From: Nitrospirota bacterium | Lineage (GTDB): Bacteria > Nitrospirota_A > Leptospirillia > Leptospirillales > Leptospirillaceae | DNA: 29,466 bases | Assembly: GCA_023480765.1 (NCBI GenBank) | Contig: JAMCWZ010000051.1 | Location: 1 to 29,466 of the forward strand | Direction of reading: 5' to 3' | In this document: one piece after another, positions 14,200 through 21,626 of the stretch | How positions within the stretch are numbered: position 1 is the first letter of the stretch | Layout: every line of letters begins with the position of its first letter | Made by a program: the position numbers and the translations under genes | The notes under the pieces: model-generated | What the model was told of the DNA's origin: nothing | The model's database searches: none | What the model saw: only the letters and a program-made list of their open reading frames with translations

Positions 14200-15342
14200 A
14201 TGACAACGGTATTCGGAAAAAAAGGATGGCTGTCGGTTGTTTTCATCCTGCTGTTCGGCCTTGTGTCCTGGGGTTTCCTGCATCACAAGAAGACGGAAGT
14301 TCTGGACAGGGATTTCGTAACCCGTCCGGTTGTCCGGGGTGATCTCGAGCAAAAAGTAACCGCCACCGGCAGGATCAAGGCCATGAAAACGGTTCATGTT
14401 GGTGCCCAGGTAAGCGGCATCATCACGGAAGTCCGGGCGGAGTTCAACTCTCGGGTCCATCGCGGGGATATCCTGGCACAAATCGATCCGGCCATCTACC
14501 GGGCTCAGGTTCTTGAGGCGCGCTCAAACCTGAAAAAAATCCGGACTCGGATTGTACTGGACCGACTGGCTCTGAAGCGAGACAAAGATCTCCTTGAAAA
14601 GCACATCATCGCCCAGAGCGTGTTTGATCAGGACCAGGGCAAACTTTCGATGGATAAGGCCAATGAGGACGAGATGGTTGCGGGTCTGGCCCTGGCGAAC
14701 GCCAATCTTCAATATACGACGATCCGGGCACCGATCGACGGAATCGTCATTTCCCGGAAGGTCCAGGTGGGGCAGACCGTGACCGCCGCTTTCAAGACGC
14801 CCAGACTCTTTACTATCGCCCAGGATTTGTCGGAAATGCGCCTCGACACCCGCGTATCGGAATCCGATATCGGAGACGTCCGGGAAGGCCAGAAAGTGAC
14901 GTTTCGCGTTCCGGCCTACCCGGACCGGGTTTTTCCCGGAAAGGTCATCATGGTGCGAGTTCATCCGAAAACGGTATCCCATGTCGTGACATACGATGTC
15001 GTCTCCAGTGTTTCCAACCCCGACCTTTCCCTGAAACCCGGCATGACCGCTCTGGTCACCCTCCATGTGGGAACCATTCGCAGTGTTCTCCTGGTCCCGA
15101 ACGGGGCGATGGTCTTTCGTCCGTCGGAAAGATTCCTGAAGACTGTCGACATGGCTCCTTATCGTCACAAGACGCTGGTGTTCAAACTCGATCAGAACCG
15201 GATCATGCCAGTGCCGGTCGTTCCCGGTGCCACAGACGGACAAATGTCTGTCGTCCTGTCCGGAGATTTGCACCCGGGAGATCGGGTGATCGTCCGGGAT
15301 CGTCTCGGCAAGGACCGGAAAAGCCATGGAGGATTTATGTGA
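14200..15342 (+). CDS. Periplasmic adaptor (membrane fusion protein), MacA/HlyD family
   Basis: 380 residues. An N-terminal membrane anchor (residues 8-28, GWLSVVFILLFGLVSWGFL) is followed by a first lipoyl half (VTATGRIKAMKTVHVGAQVSG), an alpha-helical hairpin (about 105-160), a second lipoyl half (YTTIRAPIDGIVISRKVQVGQTV), a beta-barrel domain (MRLDTRVSESDIGDVREGQKVTFRV) and a membrane-proximal domain at the end. This order is standard for MacA-type adaptors, which link an inner-membrane MacB to an outer-membrane TolC. It lies 21 nt after the permease gene; the purine-rich GGGCGGGGGCG upstream probably serves as ribosome binding site. The order ATPase-permease-adaptor differs from E. coli macA-macB but is common where ATPase and permease are split. 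Confidence 0.92.
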   Translation: MTTVFGKKGWLSVVFILLFGLVSWGFLHHKKTEVLDRDFVTRPVVRGDLEQKVTATGRIKAMKTVHVGAQVSGIITEVRAEFNSRVHRGDILAQIDPAIYRAQVLEARSNLKKIRTRIVLDRLALKRDKDLLEKHIIAQSVFDQDQGKLSMDKANEDEMVAGLALANANLQYTTIRAPIDGIVISRKVQVGQTVTAAFKTPRLFTIAQDLSEMRLDTRVSESDIGDVREGQKVTFRVPAYPDRVFPGKVIMVRVHPKTVSHVVTYDVVSSVSNPDLSLKPGMTALVTLHVGTIRSVLLVPNGAMVFRPSERFLKTVDMAPYRHKTLVFKLDQNRIMPVPVVPGATDGQMSVVLSGDLHPGDRVIVRDRLGKDRKSHGGFM

Positions 15343-15364
15343 TCCGTTTGCTTTGACGAGGCCC

Positions 15365-15379
15365 TGGCCGGGGAATTGC
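15365..15379 (+). promoter_or_regulatory. Sigma54-type (-24/-12) promoter upstream of fliM
   Basis: TGGCCGGGGAATTGC, preceded by C, fits the sigma54 consensus TGGCAC(G)-N4-TTGC: the invariant GG (15366-15367) and GC (15378-15379) are separated by exactly 10 bases and TTGC is complete; two bases in the -24 part differ. Transcription would begin near 15390, about 80 nt before the fliM start. No competing sigma70 promoter is seen here. A sigma54-dependent activator is encoded just downstream of fliM. Confidence 0.5.
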
Positions 15380-15471
15380 CTGCGGAAAGACGAACGGTCA
15401 AGTTTTGCGCCTTTTGATCCGAAAAAGGGGATAAGGGTTTTCGAACGGAAACGGTCGGAAAGGAAGGGGAC

Positions 15472-16488
15472 TTGTCAGAGAGCATCCTGTCCCAGGAAGA
15501 GGTCAACGCTCTTCTTCGGGGATTGTCGGAAGGCGAAATCGAGACTCAGGCCAAGGCGGCTGATTCCGGTGAGCCCGTGAAGCAGTACAACCTGGCCAGC
15601 CAGGAACGTGTGATTCGCGGCCGCATGCCGACCCTGGAAATCATTAACGAACGGTTCGCCCGGTTTTTTCAGGTCACTCTGTCCGCCACCCTCCGGAAGA
15701 CGGTGGAGTTTTCGCCCCAGGGGATCGAGATGGTGAAGTTCGGGGATTTCGTCAAGAAGATCCCCATGCCTTCGAATATCAACATCCTGCGCCTTGAGTC
15801 CTTGCGAAGAAATATCCTTCTGATCATCGACGCCCGCATGGTATACCTTCTGGTCGATCATATGTTCGGCGGGAGCGGACGCGGGCATGTCAAGATCGAA
15901 GGAAGGGACTTTTCTCCTATCGAAGCCCGGATCTCCCGCAACGTCATGGACCTCGCCATCGGAGACTTCGAAAAAGCCTGGGCTCCCGTCCATCCCATGC
16001 CGATCACTTACATCCGCTCGGAAATCAATCCGCAGTTCGCGGCCATCGTCGCTCCGACCGAGATGGTGGTCACCATGGCCTATCGACTGGAAATAGACGG
16101 CCAGGGAAGAACGATCTATATCTGCATTCCCTATTCGACGATCGAACCCATCAAGGAAAAGCTTTACACCGGTTTCCAGAGCGATCAGTACGAGGTTGAC
16201 AGCCGCTGGATCAACCGTCTCCAGGAGCGCGTGGAAGAGGCGCCGCTTGAGATCGAAGCGTTTATCGGAGAAACCCGTTTTACGCTCCGCGACATCCTCG
16301 GATGGAAGACCGGAGATGTTTTCTCACTGGACCGGTATGTCACCGAACCGGTGGAAGTCCGCGTCGAAGGGATCGTCCGTTTCCTCGCCCGTCCGGGAGT
16401 TTTTCGACATCACCGTGCTGTGCGCATCGACCGCAGGGTCCCGCCTCCTACACGCTACGAAGAAGAGGACGGCGGCTCGCTTTCCTGA
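15472..16488 (+). CDS. fliM: Flagellar motor switch protein FliM
   Basis: 338 residues, normal for FliM, the C-ring protein that binds phospho-CheY and sets rotation direction. The N-terminus SESILSQEEVNALLRGL is the CheY-P binding peptide. The middle domain is recognisable (VKQYNLASQERVIRGRMPTLEIINERFARFF; MVYLLVDHMFGGSG is the GGxG region). The C-terminal SpoA domain (FIGETRFTLRDILGWKTGDVFSLD and VEGIVRFLARPG) joins FliN. The TTG start is favoured by AGGAAGGGGA right before it; a further Met is not near. Usually fliM lies with fliL, fliN and fliO-R; here it stands between an exporter and a regulator gene, with its own sigma54-type promoter. Confidence 0.96.
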   Translation: MSESILSQEEVNALLRGLSEGEIETQAKAADSGEPVKQYNLASQERVIRGRMPTLEIINERFARFFQVTLSATLRKTVEFSPQGIEMVKFGDFVKKIPMPSNINILRLESLRRNILLIIDARMVYLLVDHMFGGSGRGHVKIEGRDFSPIEARISRNVMDLAIGDFEKAWAPVHPMPITYIRSEINPQFAAIVAPTEMVVTMAYRLEIDGQGRTIYICIPYSTIEPIKEKLYTGFQSDQYEVDSRWINRLQERVEEAPLEIEAFIGETRFTLRDILGWKTGDVFSLDRYVTEPVEVRVEGIVRFLARPGVFRHHRAVRIDRRVPPPTRYEEEDGGSLS

Positions 16489-16700
16489 ATCGACTTTTTC
16501 CCGGAAAATATTTTGTCAGCCTGCTCCACATTCCCTAACCACCGGATTTTAGAAACGATTTTTCTCTCGGGGGATTGTCTGAGAGCGCGTTCTCGGGCAT
16601 TATGGAAAAGGGAACAGAGACTGTTCATCGGAGAGTCTGGCGGAGAGCCCGGATCCCCTTGCCTGTTCTTCTCCCGTCAGCAACCAACCAGAGAGCGCAG

Positions 16701-18344
16701 ATGAACGACAACAGCAAAGTCATTGCGGAACTGACAGCCTTTTTTGCGATCAGTCGGGAGCTCGCCAGTTCTCCGGATCTGGACGGAGCACTAAAACGGA
16801 TTCTGGAAATCATGGACCAGCAACTGGGGTTGCATCGAAGCTCGATTCTGTTGATCGAAAGCGATTCGGACGAACTTCGTACGGAAATCGCCCACGGTCT
16901 TTCGGAAGAGGAAATCCGGAAAGGCCGGTTCAAGGAAGGTGAGGGCATTACCGGGTCGGTATTGAAAACCGGCGATCCGATCGTGGTTCCGGACATTTCC
17001 CGCGAGCCCCGTTTTCTGAACCGGACGGGATCCCGCTCCGAAAGAGGTTCGCGCGGAAAACTGGCCTTTCTCGCGGTTCCTCTGACCTTCCAGGCGCGCA
17101 AGGTCGGGGTGCTGTCAGCCGACTGCTCGATTGGTCCGGAGAGCGGCGATCTGGAGGAAGACCTCCGGGTGTTGACGACGATCAGTTCCATCATCGCCCA
17201 GGCCGTTGTTCTCCGAAAGCAGTTCATGGAAGAACGGAAAAAACTGGAAGAACGCGCTCTCAGACTCGAGCACCATTTAAAGGACCGGTATTCGATTGAA
17301 GGGTGGATTGGACGAAGCCGGATTATGCAGCAGATCTCCGAATCCATCCATCTTGTGGCGAAGAGCCGTGCCACAGTCCTGATCATGGGAGAGAGCGGAA
17401 CGGGGAAGGAAGTGGTGGCGAAAGCCATCCATTTCAACAGTCCCCGGAACCGCAAGCCTTTCGTTCAGATCAACTGTGCCGCCATTCCCGAATCCCTCCT
17501 CGAATCCGAACTGTTTGGCCATGAAAAAGGAGCTTTTACCGGAGCCCATGTTTCGCGTCCCGGAAAGTTCGAACAGGCTCACGAGGGAACCATATTTCTG
17601 GATGAAGTAGGGGAAATCACCCCGTCCGTCCAGGTGAAACTCCTTCGTGTCCTCCAGGAGAGGGTCGTCGAGAGAGTGGGTGGAGCGCGGCCCATTCCGG
17701 TGGACGTACGCATCATCGCCGCGACCAACCGGAATCTCGAAGAAGCCATCCGAAAAAATCAGTTCCGGGAGGATTTGTATTATCGCCTCAATGTAGTGCC
17801 GATCTTTCTGCCGCCACTTCGACAACGAAAAGAAGATATTCCGCTTTTGATCAACCACTTTCTGGGACGATTCAACCAGGAGAACGCCCGGTCTGTTACG
17901 ATTTCTCCCGGAGCAATCTCGGCCCTGATCGAACACGAATGGCCCGGCAACGTCCGGGAGCTTGAGAATACGGTGGAACGGCTGGTGGTCATGTCCCAGA
18001 CCGACTCCGTCGATGCGACGGATGTCGGCCGCACTCTCGCCCTGTTTCCCTCCAGTCAGTCCCATCGGGTGGAGCGGGAGGATGCGTCCTCTTCTTTTGT
18101 TTCCGACAGAGGAAACGGTTTCTCCCGCAAGGGGGAGTCCCTCCTGCTTCCGGAGGCGGTCTCCGAACTCGAGCGTGCAAAAATCCTCGATGTGCTTGAC
18201 CGCACGGGATGGATCAAGACCCGTGCGGCCGCGCTCCTCGGCATCACTCCGCGACAATTGGGGTATCGCATGATGAAATATGGAATCGACCCCTCCCCTC
18301 CCTACATGAAAGACGTCCACCCGGAAAATGCCCCGGACCTTTGA
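16701..18344 (+). CDS. Sigma54-dependent transcriptional activator, NifA-like (GAF-AAA+-Fis)
   Basis: 547 residues from the ATG at 16701; the frame is open to a TTG at 16575, but the extra 42 residues look like non-domain sequence. Residues about 10-175 form a GAF domain; a short coiled linker follows (EERKKLEERALRLEHHLKDRY). The AAA+ domain has Walker A GESGTGKE (230-237), the sigma54-contacting GAFTGA loop (277-282), Walker B IFLDE (298-302) and an arginine-finger region FREDLYYRLNV. The Fis-type helix-turn-helix is at about 503-530 (GWIKTRAAALLGITPRQLGYRM), very like NifA. The cysteine cluster of oxygen-sensing NifA proteins is absent; only two Cys are seen. No nif genes are near. With a sigma54-type promoter before fliM, a flagellar or other regulatory target is possible. 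Confidence 0.9.
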   Translation: MNDNSKVIAELTAFFAISRELASSPDLDGALKRILEIMDQQLGLHRSSILLIESDSDELRTEIAHGLSEEEIRKGRFKEGEGITGSVLKTGDPIVVPDISREPRFLNRTGSRSERGSRGKLAFLAVPLTFQARKVGVLSADCSIGPESGDLEEDLRVLTTISSIIAQAVVLRKQFMEERKKLEERALRLEHHLKDRYSIEGWIGRSRIMQQISESIHLVAKSRATVLIMGESGTGKEVVAKAIHFNSPRNRKPFVQINCAAIPESLLESELFGHEKGAFTGAHVSRPGKFEQAHEGTIFLDEVGEITPSVQVKLLRVLQERVVERVGGARPIPVDVRIIAATNRNLEEAIRKNQFREDLYYRLNVVPIFLPPLRQRKEDIPLLINHFLGRFNQENARSVTISPGAISALIEHEWPGNVRELENTVERLVVMSQTDSVDATDVGRTLALFPSSQSHRVEREDASSSFVSDRGNGFSRKGESLLLPEAVSELERAKILDVLDRTGWIKTRAAALLGITPRQLGYRMMKYGIDPSPPYMKDVHPENAPDL

Positions 18345-18370
18345 CCTCGGAAGCAAGTTCTCGCAATAAT
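18341..18370 (+). promoter_or_regulatory. Sigma70-type promoter of the dab operon
   Basis: TTGACC (18341-18346), an 18-base spacer and AATAAT (18365-18370) give 5/6 matches in each box. The -35 box overlaps the stop codon of the regulator gene. Predicted transcription starts near 18378, leaving a long leader of about 185 nt before dabB. No sigma54 element with correct GG-N10-GC spacing was found in this leader, so the adjacent sigma54 activator probably does not act here directly. Confidence 0.5.
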
Positions 18371-18494
18371 AGAAAATCGTCCTTGGTCGGAAAAAATGTG
18401 TGCATCCGCTCATCGGTTTTTTCTTCTGGGATATTCCGTCTCCTTCTTGGGAGACACTGGGAACAGAAGAAGAGACAATCCTGACAAACGTGCG

Positions 18495-18519
18495 AGACCT
18501 GTCTGTCGAGAGGTCTTTT
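18495..18519 (+). promoter_or_regulatory. Leader hairpin with short T-run upstream of dabB
   Basis: AGACC (18495-18499) pairs with GGTCT (18512-18516); inside, TCT pairs with AGA around a GTCG loop, with a 2-nt bulge. The last stem base runs into TTTT. It lies in the untranslated leader about 45 nt before the start codon and could act as a weak attenuator. The stem is short, so this is only a suggestion. Confidence 0.25.
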
Positions 18520-18562
18520 ATCCATACTCCCCGGAGCTTTTTGACGGGGCGAGGGAGATCTA

Positions 18563-20317
18563 TTGCAAGCTGCTTCCATTTTCCTGGCGCTTCTTCCGCT
18601 GATGCCCCTGGCCGGGTCCGGGGCCGCCCTTGCCCTGTCCCGGGGAGTGGATCGCAAGGCGTTTCTCTGGACGCGTGCGGGTATCCTGCTCTCGTTTCTG
18701 GACTGCCTGACCCTGGTTGCCTTTCCGAAAGGAAACGGGGGGATTCGTGTCGTCCTGTTTCCGGATATGTTTTCCAGAAGTCCAGGACCCGGAATCGGTT
18801 TGTATTTCGACCCGCTGGCGGCGATCATGTCCTTTCTCATTCTGTCCGTCAGTCTTGTGATCCTGACATTTTCCTGGCGTTACATGACGGGAGAGCCGCG
18901 TTCGGACCGGTTCCTCGCCGGGATCGGAATGGCGACCGGTTTTCTCCTGATGCTTGTGACTGCCCGAAATCTCTTGCTGCTTTATGCGGCTTGGGAATTG
19001 GTTCTGGTGGCGCTTTGTCTTTTGCTGATCCACCATCGGCAGCGCCGCGAGTCCAGCCAGCCAGCCGTCAGAACGTGGGTCATGAATCAGGTGGGTGGAG
19101 GACTTTTTCTTGCGGGGATTCTTGTTCTGGGGCACGCTGCCGGGACCTTTGACCTGGACGGTCTTTTCGGTGCGCTCGGACACGGGACGGAGCATGGGGG
19201 GAGCGGCTTCCTTGCCGGAGGGATCCCGTCGTCGTCCATCGGATGGGGAACATTCCTGATCGCTGCGGGAATTCTTGTACGCTCCGCCCAGATTCCTTTC
19301 CATTTGTGGCTTCCGGTGACCCTTGATGCGCCCACCCCGGTGTCCGGCTTCATGCATGCCGGAATCGTCAACGCCGGAGGGTTTGTCCTCAATCGGCTTT
19401 CTCCGGTTTTTGTCCATGCGCCTGTCGTCCTTCATGGACTGTTTCTCGTCGGTGCCCTTACAGCGATATGCGGATCGGCCATCATGCTCGTGCAGGTCAG
19501 CGTCAAGCAGACTCTGGTTTATTCCACCATGGGACAGATGGGTTACATGTTTGCCGAATGCGGTCTGGGTGTCTTTCCGGCGGCCATCTTCCACATGATT
19601 GCCCACGGCATCTTCAAGGCAACTCTTTTTCTCGGGTCCGGCAGCGTGATCCATGCCGCCCGTTTCCACGAGCACTCTCCCAAGGGGTCCATCGCGCGGG
19701 CTCTTGGGCGTCACCGGATCTTGTGGGTGCTGGGAGGGTCCATCCTGATCAGTCTTCCTCTGATCCTGCTCCTGTCGGACACGCTTCGCGGCAAGCCCTT
19801 CCTGCCGGGAACCGGGGGACTGATCCTGCTGTTTTTCGGTTTGGCGACCGCGATGCAGACCGTCTTCAACCTTTTTCGCTTCAGTCACCTCCTGACTCCC
19901 AGATCGGTTCTGGTTTTTACCGGAATTTTTGCCCTGGTCTTCGGTCTGTATTGGGGCGGACTGTCATGGTTCGACCGGGTATTGGCGCCGATTTCTACGA
20001 CCGAGAATCTGACCCCGGAAGGACCCGGATGGTCTTTTTTCTATCCCGTGGCCTTGTTGACCATGGGCTTCATTCTGGTGGCCGGCTGGATTTTTCTCGC
20101 CCGGGAGTCGGCTTCCGGATGGAGATTCCCGGGAAGTTCCCGGATATCCGATCAGCTTCATGATTTTCTCGACCAGGGGGGATATGCTGACATGTTTGTC
20201 CGGCATGTCCTGCGGGAGCCGCTGCTTTCCTTGTCGGCAGCGGTCCGGAAGCTGCATGAACGAACCGGCGAGGGATCCTCTCCGGAATCTGTTCTGACGG
20301 GGAAGCCCGATGTCTGA
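18563..20317 (+). CDS. dabB: DabB: NuoL-like membrane subunit of a DAB inorganic carbon pump
   Basis: 584 residues, highly hydrophobic with about 13-15 membrane segments. It belongs to the proton-conducting NuoL/MrpA family (Proton_antipo_M). Key features are present: E145 in a membrane helix (LLLLYAAWELVLV), HLWLPVTLDAPTPVSGFMHAG as the discontinuous helix motif, K315 (VKQTLVYSTMGQMGYM) and K352 (HGIFKATLFLGSG). In DAB systems this subunit is thought to let cations flow in and drive DabA, trapping CO2 as bicarbonate in the cytoplasm. The TTG start has GAGGGAGA 5 nt upstream. The stop overlaps the next gene by 8 nt. The DabA gene two genes on makes DabB, and not a complex I subunit, the right call. 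Confidence 0.88.
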   Translation: MQAASIFLALLPLMPLAGSGAALALSRGVDRKAFLWTRAGILLSFLDCLTLVAFPKGNGGIRVVLFPDMFSRSPGPGIGLYFDPLAAIMSFLILSVSLVILTFSWRYMTGEPRSDRFLAGIGMATGFLLMLVTARNLLLLYAAWELVLVALCLLLIHHRQRRESSQPAVRTWVMNQVGGGLFLAGILVLGHAAGTFDLDGLFGALGHGTEHGGSGFLAGGIPSSSIGWGTFLIAAGILVRSAQIPFHLWLPVTLDAPTPVSGFMHAGIVNAGGFVLNRLSPVFVHAPVVLHGLFLVGALTAICGSAIMLVQVSVKQTLVYSTMGQMGYMFAECGLGVFPAAIFHMIAHGIFKATLFLGSGSVIHAARFHEHSPKGSIARALGRHRILWVLGGSILISLPLILLLSDTLRGKPFLPGTGGLILLFFGLATAMQTVFNLFRFSHLLTPRSVLVFTGIFALVFGLYWGGLSWFDRVLAPISTTENLTPEGPGWSFFYPVALLTMGFILVAGWIFLARESASGWRFPGSSRISDQLHDFLDQGGYADMFVRHVLREPLLSLSAAVRKLHERTGEGSSPESVLTGKPDV

Positions 20318-21626
20318 AGCGTTCGGGAAGGTTGTGGAAGGACTTCTTCTGGCGGCGCCTCTTGGAGGAGCCCTCTCCGTCAGGCTCTTCGGACGGCAAA
20401 GTCCGGTCTCGAAACAGTCGAGTCGGATAGCCTTGGGTGTCATGCTTCTGATCGCGGCTTTCCTCATCGTGCTGCACCGGAGCAAGCCCGAATCGTTTGT
20501 GCCGAACCTGCCTGTGACGGGATTGATCGTCCTCCTGGCGCTGTGGTTTCCCCTCGCGCTTTTGGTGAAATATGAGCAGGAACAGGGACAGACGGCCGGA
20601 ATTCTGAGCTTTCTCTTTCTGTTTTTTGCCACAGGCTTTGTCCTGTCCCCGATTCCCTCGCTGGCGCTCTTGTTCTGGTGGGGGGTGCTGGGGGCTTCCT
20701 ATCTGCTTTTCCGAGTGTTCTACGGGTCCCGTCCAACCGGCAACCTTCCCTTCGCCTTGCCGGTTCTCCTGTCCGGTTTTCTGTTCCCGCTGGCGTTTTT
20801 TCCTTCGGCGGGGTCCTTTGCGTCTCTGGCATTTCTTCTGTTCATGCCTTTTTTCCCTTTCCAGAGATGGATGTCCTTTACTCCCCGGACCGGTTCGGCG
20901 ACCGTCTGGATTTCCGTCCGGACAGTACTGTTCATTTTGTCGGCCTGGGGGATCCATCGCTGGGCCCCCCTCCCATTCTTCGCGAATGACAGCGCCCTCG
21001 ATGCGTTTTTGGGGGTTTGCGGACTGGCACAGATTCAAGGTGCCCTCCTCGCTCTGGGAGAGCCCGTGGCCCGGAAACGGATCGCCGCGGCGATCTTTTC
21101 ACAGATGGCCATGTGTACTCCGATTGTCCTGATCGAATTTTCCCGCCATACCGGGACGGCGATGGTTCTCGTTTTCTCCTTGCTGTTTCCCGCACTTGCC
21201 CTGGGTCTTCTGACGGATCATCTGGAAAGGGAGACCCGCCGCCAGAATCTCTCCGACATGGGGGGGCTCTTCCGTGAAATGCCACGGGCAGACCGTCTGT
21301 TTTTTCTGTTTGTTCTGATGCTTGCTGCTGTGCCCGGCTCCGGTCTGTTTTCAGGCGTTCTCGCTTCCAATATAGGGGGGGGAAATCACTTCCTCTGGGT
21401 ATGGGCCGGAATGGCCATTGCCGGGGTGGTTCTGCTTCAATGGGCATTGTGGCTTGCCTGGGAACAGATTTTTCTCGGTCCGCCAAAAGCGGGCGCTCTT
21501 CCGATGGCGGATATCCCCTCCCGTTTGGCGGGTCTTCTGGGCGTCTCTCTCCTGCCGATCCTGTTCTTGGGGATCTGGCCGGGGATTCTGGATTTGATTC
21601 TCTGGAGTACAGGAGGAGGGAGATGA
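20310..21626 (+). CDS. Second NuoL/M-like membrane subunit of the DAB operon
   Basis: 438 residues with roughly 12 membrane segments; the coding call is firm because it overlaps dabB by 8 nt and dabA by ATGA. It looks like a diverged proton-pumping NADH dehydrogenase/antiporter subunit: the stretch MGGLFREMPRADRLFFLFVLMLAAVPGSGLFSG resembles the NuoM/NuoN region L-GGL-x-P...GLPG-x-GF. Yet the hallmark motifs of DabB (HAPTPVSGFMHA, lysines in amphipathic context) are missing or not recognisable, so it may not itself carry ions and could instead stabilise the complex or extend the ion path. Simple DAB systems need only DabA and DabB, while some operons carry an extra membrane protein at this place. 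I give no gene symbol. Confidence 0.75.
   Translation: MSEAFGKVVEGLLLAAPLGGALSVRLFGRQSPVSKQSSRIALGVMLLIAAFLIVLHRSKPESFVPNLPVTGLIVLLALWFPLALLVKYEQEQGQTAGILSFLFLFFATGFVLSPIPSLALLFWWGVLGASYLLFRVFYGSRPTGNLPFALPVLLSGFLFPLAFFPSAGSFASLAFLLFMPFFPFQRWMSFTPRTGSATVWISVRTVLFILSAWGIHRWAPLPFFANDSALDAFLGVCGLAQIQGALLALGEPVARKRIAAAIFSQMAMCTPIVLIEFSRHTGTAMVLVFSLLFPALALGLLTDHLERETRRQNLSDMGGLFREMPRADRLFFLFVLMLAAVPGSGLFSGVLASNIGGGNHFLWVWAGMAIAGVVLLQWALWLAWEQIFLGPPKAGALPMADIPSRLAGLLGVSLLPILFLGIWPGILDLILWSTGGGR

Noticed and set aside
18345..18562. Sigma54 promoter before dabB, expected from the neighbouring activator
   Set aside because: No GG-N10-GC element was found; the nearest candidates have 11- or 12-base spacing.
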